From: Streptomyces achromogenes
GTDB taxonomy: Bacteria > Actinomycetota > Actinomycetes > Streptomycetales > Streptomycetaceae
Direction: 5' to 3'
DNA length: 64,000 nucleotides
NCBI RefSeq assembly: GCF_030816715.1
Contig: NZ_JAUSYH010000001.1
Span: 5,456,001 to 5,520,000, forward strand
Numbering within the stretch: position 1 is the first letter of the stretch; every line of letters starts with the position of its first letter. The position numbers were made by a program, and so were the translations under genes. Of the stretch, positions 1-7,984 are shown one piece after another. Under the pieces are notes generated by a model. The model did no database searches and was not told the DNA's origin. It saw only the letters and a program-made list of their open reading frames with translations.

Positions 1-525
1 GATGGAGCGTTCGGCGCGCATCAGACGCCAGCCGCGCCGCAGGAGGAAGGGAACCGACTTGCGGCCCTCCCTCAGATCGCGCAGGAAGCGGCGGCGGAAG
101 GTCTTCACCGGACCGCGGCTCAGACACAGCGCGTCGGCCAGGACGCCCAGCTCCCGGCAGCGGACGACGATCTCGGCGGCGAAGATGCCCTCGGCGATGA
201 ACAGCGGGGTGCGCCCGATCTCGACCGCCTCCTCGCCGGTGCGCGCGCTGAGCGAGAGGTCGTAGACGGGCACATGTGTGCGCCCGGTGCCGCACAGGTC
301 CACGATCGCGGCGACGGCGGCGGCCGCGTCCCACGAGTCGGGGTGGTCCCAGTCGATGTCGGAGCTGCCGGCGACCGACGGCAGCGTCGGGTCGTCGCCC
401 TCCTTGTAGAAGTCGTCGAGCCGCAGCACAGGCAGGCCGGAGCGGGCCGCGAGCAGGGACTTGCCGGAGCCGGAAGGGCCGCAGAGCAGCACGACTCGCG
501 TCGGTATGGGCGGAGGGGGCGTCAC
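1..525 (-). CDS. Uridine kinase-like P-loop kinase (3' part outside window)
   Basis: Probably phosphorylates uridine/cytidine in pyrimidine salvage. Translation from the GTG at 525 begins VTPPPPIPTRVVLLCGPSGS and gives a Walker A motif (GPSGSGKS, residues 15-22), then LRLDDFYKEGDDPTLP, the substrate-side Asp motif of uridine kinases, and SDIDWDHPDSWD. No other in-frame start lies close upstream. The reading frame is still open at base 1, so the C-terminus is missing. It diverges from the small secreted-protein gene at 654. A pyrimidine-salvage kinase close to deoC and a nucleoside phosphorylase fits a nucleoside neighbourhood. Other P-loop nucleoside kinases are possible, but the DDFY motif favours the uridine kinase family. 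Confidence 0.85.
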   Translation of the reverse strand, partial: MTPPPPIPTRVVLLCGPSGSGKSLLAARSGLPVLRLDDFYKEGDDPTLPSVAGSSDIDWDHPDSWDAAAAVAAIVDLCGTGRTHVPVYDLSLSARTGEEAVEIGRTPLFIAEGIFAAEIVVRCRELGVLADALCLSRGPVKTFRRRFLRDLREGRKSVPFLLRRGWRLMRAERSI

Positions 526-653
526 AGGACACCAGTGTGAGGCATCACCCGGTCCGTCAACGACCCCGCGGGTCGGCTTTGATGCGCGCGTCACATCTCA
601 ACTACCCTTCGTGGCGACCTGATCACCTTGCGCATCAGAAGGCGGCATCGACG

Positions 654-1061
654 ATGGCCCGACACGACTCCTCCCACACCTCCACCGGCCGGCGCGCCCT
701 CGCCGTCCTCGCGACCGCCGGGGTGGCGCTGGGCGCGGGCGCCTCGGCCGCCTCGGCGGCGACCGGCGAACCGGTCCTCGGCGCGCTGAACAGCCGGCCC
801 ACCTCGATCGGCTCGATCGACCCGCAGGCGGGCGTGCAGGGGGCGCTGGGCGCTCTGCCGTACGTCACCGGCGCCGTCTCCGGCCTCAAGCCCAACCCCC
901 TCGCGGGCACCGGCGTCGACCCCCTGGACAACGGCGTGGGGACCCAGCTCGCCGACTTCCAGCCCCTGACCTCCCAGATGCTGACCGCCCCGGTCGCCCA
1001 GGCGCAGTCGATCGGGTCGATCCCGGTGCTGGGCGAGGTGACGAAGGTGCTGGGCGGCTGA
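654..1061 (+). CDS. Small secreted protein of unknown function
   Basis: 135 aa starting MARHDSSHTSTGRRALAVLA. A Tat/Sec-like N-terminus (RR) is followed by a hydrophobic Ala/Gly/Val stretch and a probable cleavage after ASAASA (about residue 36). The mature part is about 100 residues, rich in Gly/Pro/Leu, without cysteines, and ends VLGEVTKVLGG. No domain recognised. Exported small proteins of this type are common in streptomycetes; whether this one sits in the envelope or medium is unknown. A strong terminator hairpin follows at once, so the gene is probably monocistronic. Confidence 0.75.
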   Translation: MARHDSSHTSTGRRALAVLATAGVALGAGASAASAATGEPVLGALNSRPTSIGSIDPQAGVQGALGALPYVTGAVSGLKPNPLAGTGVDPLDNGVGTQLADFQPLTSQMLTAPVAQAQSIGSIPVLGEVTKVLGG

Positions 1062-1083
1062 GCGCCCCGCACGGCAGAAAGAC

Positions 1084-1124
1084 GGGAGCCGCGCCGCCCT
1101 CCGACGGAGGGTGACGCGGCTCCC
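1084..1124. terminator. Rho-independent-like terminator hairpin
   Basis: Inverted repeat with outer arms GGGAGCCGCG (1084-1093) and CGCGGCTCCC (1115-1124) and a continuing inner stem CCCTCC/GGAGGG. It lies between the convergent secreted-protein gene (ends 1061) and the aldehyde dehydrogenase-like gene (ends 1209), so it can serve both strands. There is no long U tract, which is usual for streptomycetes. Confidence 0.75.
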
Positions 1125-1208
1125 GGTCTCGGGCCGCGTCTCCTCCGGACGGAGAGGAGGCGCGGCCCCGCTGGTAGGGGGCGCCGACGCGAAGCCCCGG
1201 GGCCGTCG

Positions 1209-2120
1209 TCAGTACGACGAGCCGGACGCGCCCAGGGAGCCCGTGGGGTGCCAGACGGTCTTGGTCTCCAGGAAGGCCGTCATGCGGTCGATGCCGGGAG
1301 TCGCCGCCCAGTCGTCCACAGCCTGTGGACGAAGGACGCGCTTGAGGTTGTCGGCCGCGGCGATCTCCAGCTCCTTCGCCAGCGCCTCGTCGGCGCCCGC
1401 GAGGTCGATCGCGTTGACGTCCTGATGGGACGCCAGGGGCGCCGCGATCTCCGCAGTGCGGCCGGAGAGGACGTTGACGACGCCGCCGGGCAGGTCGGAG
1501 GTGGCCAGCACCTCGCCGAGCGACAGTGCCGGCAGGGGCGAGCGCTCGCTCGCGATCACGACGGCCGTGTTGCCGGTGGCGATCACCGGGGCGACGACCG
1601 AGACCAGGCCCAGGAAGGACGAGTCCTGCGGCGCGAGGACGGTCACGACACCCGTCGGCTCCGGCGAGGAGAGGTTGAAGTACGGGCCCGCGACCGGGTT
1701 CCCGCCGCCCACCACCTGGGCGATCTTGTCGGTCCAGCCCGCGTACCAGACCCAGCGGTCGATCGTCGCGTCCACCGCCGCGGCCGCCCTGGACTTGGAC
1801 AGGCCCTCGGCGTCGGCGACCTCACGGGCGAACTGCCCCCGGCGACCCTCCAGCATCTCCGCGACGCGGTAGAGGATCTGGCCCCGGTTGTACGCCGTGG
1901 CCCCGGCCCAGCCGCCGAACGCCTTGCGCGCGGCGACCACCGCGTCACGCGCGTCCTTGCGGGACGACTGCGGCGCGTTGGCCAGCCACCTGCCCTGTGC
2001 GTCGGTCACCTCGTACACCCGGCCGCTCTCCGAACGCGGGAACTTCCCGCCGACGTACAGCTTGTAGGTCTTGAAGACGCTCAGACGCGGCTGCTCGGTC
2101 TTCTCGGACTTGTCAGACAT
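1209..2120 (-). CDS. Degenerate aldehyde dehydrogenase-family protein (probable non-catalytic partner)
   Basis: 303 aa from MSDKSEKTEQPRLSVFKTYK. It follows the ALDH fold through the NAD-binding half: YVGGKFPRSESG, the ARKAFGGWAGATAYNRGQIL helix, and a PAVIATGNTAVV-like segment seen here as APVIATGNTAVVIASERSPL. The family's key motifs are altered or absent: PWNFPL is replaced by PQDSSF, KPSE by IASE, and there is no FTGS, no ELGGK and no catalytic Cys. It ends with the ALDH-like tail ETKTVWHPTG. Normal ALDHs have about 480-500 residues. Its ATG overlaps the stop of the full-length ALDH gene by 8 bp, so the two are probably translationally coupled and may form a complex. This arrangement resembles ALDH16, where a catalytic ALDH is fused to a shorter inactive ALDH-like domain. 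Confidence 0.8.
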   Translation of the reverse strand: MSDKSEKTEQPRLSVFKTYKLYVGGKFPRSESGRVYEVTDAQGRWLANAPQSSRKDARDAVVAARKAFGGWAGATAYNRGQILYRVAEMLEGRRGQFAREVADAEGLSKSRAAAAVDATIDRWVWYAGWTDKIAQVVGGGNPVAGPYFNLSSPEPTGVVTVLAPQDSSFLGLVSVVAPVIATGNTAVVIASERSPLPALSLGEVLATSDLPGGVVNVLSGRTAEIAAPLASHQDVNAIDLAGADEALAKELEIAAADNLKRVLRPQAVDDWAATPGIDRMTAFLETKTVWHPTGSLGASGSSY

Positions 2121-3561
2121 CGAGGTACGCCTCCAGGCCGTGGCGGCCGCCCTCGCGGCCGAAGCCCGACTCCTTGTACCCGCCGAACGGCGAGGTCGGG
2201 TCGAACTTATTGAACGTGTTGGACCAGACGACGCCGGCCCGGAGCTTGTTCGCCACCGCGAGGATGCGGGAGCCCTTCTCCGTCCAGACGCCCGCCGACA
2301 GGCCGTACGGCGTGTTGTTGGCCTTGGCGACGGCCTCGTCCGGGGTGCGGAAGGTGAGGACCGACAGGACCGGGCCGAAGATCTCGTCCCGGGCCACGGT
2401 GTGGGCCTGGGTGACGTTCGTGAAGAGCGTCGGCGCGAACCAGAAGCCGGCGTTCGGCAGCTCACAGGCCGGGGACCAGCGCTCCGCGCCCTCCGCCTCG
2501 CCCTGCTCGACGAGCGAGGTGATGCGGGTCAGCTGCTCCTCGGAGTTGATCGCGCCGATGTCCGTGTTCTTGTCCAGCGGATCGCCGAGGCGCAGCGTCG
2601 ACAGCCGGCGCTTGAGGGACTCCAGGAGCTCCTCCTGGATCGACTCCTGGACGAGGAGACGGGAGCCCGCGCAGCAGACCTGGCCCTGGTTGAAGAAGAT
2701 GCCGTTGACGATGCCCTCGACGGCCTGGTCGATCGGCGCGTCGTCGAAGACGATGTTGGCGCCCTTGCCGCCCAGCTCCAGCGTGAGCTTCTTGCGGCTG
2801 CCCGCGACCGTCTTCGCGATCGCCTTGCCGACGGCCGTGGAACCGGTGAAGGCCACCTTGTTCACGTCGGGGTGGGCGACGAGCGCCGCCCCCGTGTCGC
2901 CGTACCCGGGCAGGATGTTGACGACGCCCCGGGGCAGACCGGCCTGACGGCAGACGTCCGCGAAGAACAGCGCGGACAGCGGCGTGGTCTCGGCCGGCTT
3001 CAGGACGACCGTGTTGCCGGTGGCGAGCGCCGGGGCGATCTTCCACGCCAGCATCAGCAGGGGGAAGTTCCAGGGGATGACCTGGCCGGCCACGCCCAGC
3101 GGCTTCGGCGAGGACCCGAACCCGGCGTGGTCGAGCTTGTCGGCCCAGCCCGCGTAGTAGAAGAAGTGCGCGGCGACCAGCGGCAGGTCGGCGTCGCGCG
3201 TCTCCCGGATCGGCTTGCCGTTGTCCAGCGTCTCCAGGACGGCCAGCTCACGGCTGCGCTCCTGGATGATCCGGGCGATGCGGAACAGGTACTTCGCCCG
3301 CTCGGCGCCGGGGAGCGCGGACCAGGCGCCGAAGGCCCTGCGGGCGGCCTTCACGGCACGGTCCACGTCGGCCTCGCCCGCCTGGGCGATCTCGGAGAGG
3401 ACCTCCTCGGTGGACGGCGAGACGGTCTTGAAGACCCTGCCGTCGGCCGCCTCGGTGAACTCGCCGTCGATGAACAGGCCGTAGGAGGGGGCGATGTCGA
3501 CGACCGAGCGGGACTCGGGCGCCGGTGCGTACTCGAAAGCGGAGGTGAATGCGGAAGCCAT
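2113..3561 (-). CDS. NAD(P)-dependent aldehyde dehydrogenase
   Basis: 482 aa, full length. Oxidises an aldehyde to the acid. Family motifs are intact: PWNFP (163-167), KPAE (188-191), FTGS with the coenzyme loop GSTAVG (238-245), ELGGK with the general-base Glu262, and NQGQVCCAG with the catalytic Cys296. A C-terminal NTFNKFDPTSPFGGYKESG segment is typical. It starts 5 bp after deoC and overlaps the next ALDH-like gene by 8 bp, so all three form one operon. DeoC releases acetaldehyde, so the likely substrate is acetaldehyde (to acetate). That is inferred from context; the sequence alone does not fix the substrate. Confidence 0.92.
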   Translation of the reverse strand: MASAFTSAFEYAPAPESRSVVDIAPSYGLFIDGEFTEAADGRVFKTVSPSTEEVLSEIAQAGEADVDRAVKAARRAFGAWSALPGAERAKYLFRIARIIQERSRELAVLETLDNGKPIRETRDADLPLVAAHFFYYAGWADKLDHAGFGSSPKPLGVAGQVIPWNFPLLMLAWKIAPALATGNTVVLKPAETTPLSALFFADVCRQAGLPRGVVNILPGYGDTGAALVAHPDVNKVAFTGSTAVGKAIAKTVAGSRKKLTLELGGKGANIVFDDAPIDQAVEGIVNGIFFNQGQVCCAGSRLLVQESIQEELLESLKRRLSTLRLGDPLDKNTDIGAINSEEQLTRITSLVEQGEAEGAERWSPACELPNAGFWFAPTLFTNVTQAHTVARDEIFGPVLSVLTFRTPDEAVAKANNTPYGLSAGVWTEKGSRILAVANKLRAGVVWSNTFNKFDPTSPFGGYKESGFGREGGRHGLEAYLDV

Positions 3562-3566
3562 GGTGA

Positions 3567-4529
3567 TCAGTCCACCGTCACGTAGTCGGGGCCGGAGTAG
3601 CGGCCGGTGGCCAGCTTCTGACGCTGCATCAGCAGATCGTTCAGGAGCGAGGAGGCGCCGAAGCGGAACCAGTGGTTGTCCAGCCAGTCCTCGCCCGCGG
3701 TCTCGTTGACCAGGACCAGGAACTTGATCGCGTCCTTGCTGGTGCGGATGCCGCCGGCGGGCTTCACACCGACCTGGACGCCGGTCTGGGCGCGGAAGTC
3801 GCGGACGGCTTCCAGCATGAGCAGGGTGTTGGCGGGGGTGGCGTTGACGGCGACCTTGCCGGTGGACGTCTTGATGAAGTCCGCCCCGGCCAGCATGCCG
3901 AGCCAGCTCGCCCGCCGGATGTTGTCGTACGTCGAGAGCTCGCCGGTCTCGAAGATGACCTTGAGGCGGGCGGCCGTCCCGCAGGTCTCGCGGACGGCGA
4001 CGATCTCGTCGTACACCTTCATGTACCGGCCGGCCAGGAACGCCCCGCGGTCGATGACCATGTCGACCTCGTCGGCGCCGGCGGCGACCGCGTCACGGAC
4101 GTCGGCCAGCTTCACGTCCAGGGCGGCGCGGCCGGCCGGGAAGGCGGTGGCGACCGAGGCGACCTTCACGGCGGAGCCCGCGACGGCCTCCTTGGCGACG
4201 GCCACCATGTCGGGATAGACGCAGACCGCGGCCGTGGCGGGGGCCGTCCGGTCGGTCGGATCGGGACGGACCGCCTTCGCGCCGAGCGCCCGGACCTTGC
4301 CCGGGGTGTCCGCGCCTTCCAGCGTCGTCAGGTCGACCATCGAGATGGCGAGGTCGATGGCGTACGCCTTGGCGGTCGTCTTGATGGAACGGGTGCCGAG
4401 CGTGGCGGCGCGCGCCTCCAGGCCGACCGCGTCGACGCCGGGCAGCCCGTGGAGGAAGCGGCGCAACGCGGCGTCGGACGCTGTCACGTCGGTGAGCGCC
4501 GGGGCTGCGGTGGGTGCATTGGTGGGCAT
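3567..4529 (-). CDS. deoC: Deoxyribose-phosphate aldolase
   Basis: 320 aa from the ATG at 4529 (MPTNAPTAAPALTDV). Cleaves 2-deoxyribose-5-phosphate to glyceraldehyde-3-phosphate and acetaldehyde in the cytosol. The class I aldolase signature is clear: ADEVDMVIDRG, LKVIFETGEL, the Schiff-base lysine in GADFIKTSTGK, and the second active-site lysine in GVKPAGGIRTSKDA. An upstream in-frame ATG at 4571 would add an N-terminus encoded by the palindromic operator and promoter, so the inner ATG is preferred. A TATGCT -10-like box (4547-4542) lies 12 nt before the start, implying a very short leader, and the 12-bp palindrome at 4549-4560 overlaps the promoter. First gene of an operon with two ALDH-family genes. 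Confidence 0.95.
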   Translation of the reverse strand: MPTNAPTAAPALTDVTASDAALRRFLHGLPGVDAVGLEARAATLGTRSIKTTAKAYAIDLAISMVDLTTLEGADTPGKVRALGAKAVRPDPTDRTAPATAAVCVYPDMVAVAKEAVAGSAVKVASVATAFPAGRAALDVKLADVRDAVAAGADEVDMVIDRGAFLAGRYMKVYDEIVAVRETCGTAARLKVIFETGELSTYDNIRRASWLGMLAGADFIKTSTGKVAVNATPANTLLMLEAVRDFRAQTGVQVGVKPAGGIRTSKDAIKFLVLVNETAGEDWLDNHWFRFGASSLLNDLLMQRQKLATGRYSGPDYVTVD

Positions 4530-4548
4530 GGTCACCAGACGAGCATAT

Positions 4549-4560
4549 CTACGCGCGTAG
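4549..4560. promoter_or_regulatory. 12-bp palindrome CTACGCGCGTAG, candidate operator of deoC
   Basis: A perfect palindrome 20 bp upstream of the deoC ATG and directly upstream of a TATGCT -10-like hexamer (4547-4542 on the minus strand), so it sits in the promoter spacer. The identical 12-mer occurs at 10625-10636 before the purine nucleoside phosphorylase gene. I saw no third copy in the window. The central CG dyad is typical of LacI-type operators; the regulator itself is not identified. Confidence 0.75.
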
Positions 4561-4652
4561 CGGGTGTACACCCCCGGAAGCCGTTCGGGCGCTCATCGCA
4601 CGCCGGGACACCGCGTATGAGCGGATCGCGGGCTTCGGGCACAATCGGGGCC

Positions 4653-5534
4653 ATGACGAGCCCGGAAGACCAGTCACCAGAGCCACGGCCCGCGAAGCCG
4701 GCGGGCGCCCCGGAGCCCGAACGGCCCGCGGGCACGCCGGGGCCCGCGGGGACTCCGGGGCCCGCGGCGACTCCCGGGCCCTCCGGTTCCCCGGCGGACG
4801 CGGGTTCCCCGGCGGATCCGGGTTCCCCGGCGGATCCGGGTTCCGGGGCCGACTCGGGTGGCCGGTCGGCTTCGGGCGCCCAGGCCGGCGCGGACTCGTC
4901 GGCGGACCCGGGTTCTCCGGCGGCTTCGGGGTTCCAGGAGCCGCCGGAGCCCGTGACGAAGGACCGGGTCTACCGCTCGTCCGCGGGCGTCGCCACCGGT
5001 GCGGCGCTGCTCGGGCTGGCCGCCTGGCTCGGCGTCGACGCGATCGTCGCGGGCGAGGGGCGCACCCCCTGGCTGGCGCTGGCGACGCTGATCCTCGTCG
5101 TGCCGCTGATCATCGCCTTCACGCTGCGGCCCGCCGTGTACGCGGGCCCGGACCGGCTGCGGGTGCGCAACCCGTTCCGGTTGATCGTGCTGCCCTGGGG
5201 GCAGGTCGCCACGCTGCGGTCCGGCTACTCCAACGAGGCGATCGCCGTGTCGGGGAAGAAGTTCCAGCTGTGGTCCATTCCCGTCTCGCTGCGGGCGCGC
5301 AAGCGGGCTGCCCGGGGGAAGAGCGGCCGCTTCGGCGGGGCCGGCGCGAGTGCCGCGGACGCTCCTCTGCGCGCTCGCGGCGACCGGGACGTGGACGAGC
5401 TGCGCGAGGTGTGGGAGGCGCGACAGCAGGAGGAGAGCGCGCAGGGCGAGGTGTCCGTGCGGTGGGCCTGGGAGATCCTGGGCCCGGCCGCGGCGGGGGC
5501 CGTGGTGCTGGGAATCCTGCTGGCCGTGGGCTGA
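4653..5534 (+). CDS. Membrane protein with PH-like domain and long Pro/Ala/Gly-rich N-terminus
   Basis: 293 aa from ATG 4653 (MTSPEDQSPEPRPAKPAGAP). The first ~100 residues are low complexity (repeated PADPGS, GTPGP). Two hydrophobic segments follow (about 110-128 and 135-155), then a PH-like bacterial domain with the common pattern AGPDRLRVRNPFR and a strand leading to WSIPVSLRARKRAARGK. A charged region (DELREVWEARQQEE) and a last membrane helix (about 270-290) end the protein. Its topology suggests a membrane-anchored protein of unknown role, as is common for Streptomyces PH-domain proteins. Divergent from deoC. Confidence 0.8.
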   Translation: MTSPEDQSPEPRPAKPAGAPEPERPAGTPGPAGTPGPAATPGPSGSPADAGSPADPGSPADPGSGADSGGRSASGAQAGADSSADPGSPAASGFQEPPEPVTKDRVYRSSAGVATGAALLGLAAWLGVDAIVAGEGRTPWLALATLILVVPLIIAFTLRPAVYAGPDRLRVRNPFRLIVLPWGQVATLRSGYSNEAIAVSGKKFQLWSIPVSLRARKRAARGKSGRFGGAGASAADAPLRARGDRDVDELREVWEARQQEESAQGEVSVRWAWEILGPAAAGAVVLGILLAVG

Positions 5535-6146
5535 GGCCGGGCGGGGGCGCATGCCTCGGGACCGGGTGGGCGTGGGCTTCGGCATGGGGTCCGGGTAGGG
5601 GTGCTTTCGGTTCGGGGCGTGCCTGGGGTCTTGGGGCGGCGGCGGCGGGGGTGCGCCTGGGGCTCTGGGGCTCTGGGGCGGTGGCCGTGCGTCTGCGGGG
5701 TCGGGGCGGTGGGCGTGCGCCTCGGGTCTCGGGGCGCGGCGTTGGGGCCCTGAGGGAGCCGGTCTGTCGGGGCCTGCTCCGCGGGGTTCGGTCTGGTCAG
5801 GCGGGGCCGCGGAGCGTCGGGCGGGCGTCAGTCGCGTCGGCGGGGCGCGGTGCGGGAGCCGGTCCGTTGGACGTGTGCTTCGGGGTTCGGGCGAGGTGCG
5901 GCGCGGCTTCGGGGTGTCAGGGCGTGGGCTTCGGGGTTCGGCTGACGTGCGGTGGGTTTCGGGGCGCGGCGGGGCTGCGGAGCTTTGGGCGGTGTGTGGC
6001 GGTGTGTGGCGGTGTGCGGCGATGGGGCGGGTGGTGGCCCACGGCACGAGTCTGCGATGTCGACGGCCGCCGGCCCTTGGCCGTCCGATCCCGGGTGGTC
6101 CGGGGCGGTGGGGGTTCGGTGATCCGGTGAATCGGGGGAGTGAGCG
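5535..6146. other. 612-bp G-rich non-coding stretch with short repeats
   Basis: No convincing gene is visible. The plus strand is strongly G-rich and C-poor, with many GGGG runs and recurring fragments such as CTTCGGGGTTCGG (about 5878 and 5932). Both strands contain long open frames, but their codon composition is aberrant and they carry no known motif. The segment between two membrane-protein genes could be a decayed gene or a low-complexity expansion. A GGGGAG-like ribosome-binding site for the next gene lies at its right end. Confidence 0.6.
5991..6020. repeat. Three tandem copies of a 10-bp unit
   Basis: GGTGTGTGGC occurs at 5991-6000 and 6001-6010, and a one-base variant GGTGTGCGGC at 6011-6020. 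It lies inside the G-rich non-coding stretch and probably reflects slippage. Confidence 0.85.
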
Positions 6147-7871
6147 ATGAGTACGGAAGTCAACACGGTGCTGCGGCTGCCGGAGGCGGCGATACCCGAG
6201 GGCTGTCCGCCCTGGGACGGTGGGCGGGCGGCGCGCTGGACGCGCGCGCTGCCGCCGCGCTGGGTGCCGGTGCGGCCTCCTGTGCCGGCCTTCGTGGTGC
6301 TGCCGCTGCTGGCCGTCCTCGGCGCCGGTCTGCTGAGCCCGTGGGGCGCACTGCCCGCGTGGGCCGCCGCCCTGGTCGCCCTGCACCTCGTGTGGCCGGT
6401 GCTGCGGCCCGAGGCGGCCGCGGTCCTCGGGCCCGTCGCCGTCGGCGTGGTGCTGACGGCGGGCGACCTCGCCCTCGGCGCACGGCTGGGCGCGGCGGCC
6501 GTCCTGGCGGGCGTCTGGGGCACCGTCTGCCTGCGGCTGGCAGTGCGCGCGCGGCAGCGGGCGGTGGGACGGGAGGCCGCCGGAGGTGTGACGGCCCCGG
6601 TGCCGACTCCCGGGGCCGGGAGCGAGCGGGCGGAACGCGGAACGTTCCTGCTGTGGTGCGGGCTCGGCGCGGTCGTCGCGGGCGGGGCGCTGTACGCCGC
6701 CGCCGGGCTCTGGGACCGGTCAGCCGGCCGTCAGGCGGTCCCGGCGGCCGGCTGGTGTCTCGCCGGCCTCGGCCTCACCCTGCTGCTCTCCGGGCTGCTG
6801 GGCCGCCGCCGGGCTCTCGCTCTGCGCCGCGCGCCCGTCCCGGTGCTGCGGGTCCTCGTGCGCGACAACAGCGACGCCGACACCGAGGTCTACGCCGCCG
6901 ACGATCTCGCCGCGCTGCATCCCCTCTTCACGGTCTCCACATACGCGTCCAAGGCCTCCCGGGGCGCGGCCGACGGCGACACGGACGAGGGCGACGGCCA
7001 CAGGGTCGACGGTCACAAGGTCGACGGCGACGAGGACGACGACGAGGAGCTGCGCGCGCTGATCGACCGGATCGGCGACGAGCGCGCCGGACCGCTGCGG
7101 GAGGCCGTACTGTACGGAATCCCCTGCGACGGGGGCGAGGCAGTCTTCCTCGCCGCCGCGTCCGTGGCCGCCGGGACGCCTGTGGTGGAGGCGTCCCTCG
7201 GGCCGGTGCGGCCGATGACCCCAGGCGTGTTGCGGACCAGGAGCAGAGCCGAGAAGCGGAGGTCCGTCCGGGCCGCCCGGGACGCTGGGCTGCGCGCGAG
7301 GGCCGCGGAGGCCGTGGAGGCCGCCGCCGGACAGGACCGGGGCGACGAGGCGCCGGAGCGGGTGCGGCACTGGAGCGCCGGGTGGGCCGACCGGACCGCC
7401 GTGGCGCTGGCGGCGCTGTTCCTCGCGTGCTACCTGCGGTCCGGCTGGTGGGGGGACGTCTACGCCCTCGTCCTCACGGCCCTCGCCGGCCTCGTGCTGC
7501 CGCGCCAGCTCGCCTGGCGCGTCACCGCCGACCGGGAGGGCCTGTGGTTCAACGGGCTGCGGGGGCCCCGGCACATTCTCTGGGACGACGTCCGGATGGT
7601 GAAGGCCGACGGCGCGCGCCTGAGGATCGACAGCCGACGAGCGGCGTTCGGGGAGTGGCGGGTGTCCTCCCCGCGCTGGTCCTGGCTGGAGGCCAGGCTC
7701 GGAGTGCTGCACCCGTACGAGCGGACGGCCGCGGAGATCACCGCCATGTGGCGGACCCCGGCACTGCGGCCGACCGCCACGGCGACCGGCCGCCTGCGCG
7801 GACGGCCCCTGTGGCCCCTCGGCGCGGCCGCCGCGACGGCGGTCGCAGCGGTACTGCTCGTGCTGCGGTGA
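6147..7871 (+). CDS. Large hypothetical membrane protein with PH-like C-terminal region
   Basis: 574 aa from ATG 6147 (MSTEVNTVLRLPEAAIPEGC), preceded by GGGGAGTGAGCG. About six hydrophobic segments are visible: a cluster at 45-135, two at roughly 170-225, and one pair near 415-455. A very acidic linker (DGDTDEGDGHRVDGHKVDGD) falls near 285-310. The C-terminal section, RVTADREGLWFNGLRGPRHI then WDDVRMVKADGARLRIDSRR, has the pattern of bacterial PH-like domains; a last hydrophobic helix ends the chain. No enzymatic motif seen. It may work with the neighbouring PH-domain membrane protein (4653-5534), which faces the same way. Confidence 0.75.
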   Translation: MSTEVNTVLRLPEAAIPEGCPPWDGGRAARWTRALPPRWVPVRPPVPAFVVLPLLAVLGAGLLSPWGALPAWAAALVALHLVWPVLRPEAAAVLGPVAVGVVLTAGDLALGARLGAAAVLAGVWGTVCLRLAVRARQRAVGREAAGGVTAPVPTPGAGSERAERGTFLLWCGLGAVVAGGALYAAAGLWDRSAGRQAVPAAGWCLAGLGLTLLLSGLLGRRRALALRRAPVPVLRVLVRDNSDADTEVYAADDLAALHPLFTVSTYASKASRGAADGDTDEGDGHRVDGHKVDGDEDDDEELRALIDRIGDERAGPLREAVLYGIPCDGGEAVFLAAASVAAGTPVVEASLGPVRPMTPGVLRTRSRAEKRRSVRAARDAGLRARAAEAVEAAAGQDRGDEAPERVRHWSAGWADRTAVALAALFLACYLRSGWWGDVYALVLTALAGLVLPRQLAWRVTADREGLWFNGLRGPRHILWDDVRMVKADGARLRIDSRRAAFGEWRVSSPRWSWLEARLGVLHPYERTAAEITAMWRTPALRPTATATGRLRGRPLWPLGAAAATAVAAVLLVLR

Positions 7872-7917
7872 GGACCGCCGCCGCCCGCACCCCCGTCCGG
7901 CCCCGCCGAGCAGGCTT

Positions 7918-7984
7918 GCGGGCGAGGCGGGCGAGGCGGGCGGAAGCGGGCGAGGCGGGCGAGGCGGGCGGAAGCGGGCGGGCG
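7918..7984. repeat. 28-bp tandem repeat between convergent genes
   Basis: Unit composed of GCGGGCGAG, GCGGGCGAG, GCGGGCGGAA (28 bp), present twice (7918-7945, 7946-7973) plus a partial third copy. It fills the gap between the membrane-protein stop at 7871 and the mutase stop at 7985. Confidence 0.9.

Noticed and set aside
7918..7984. CRISPR-like array
   Set aside because: Direct tandem repeats without spacers; no cas gene nearby.
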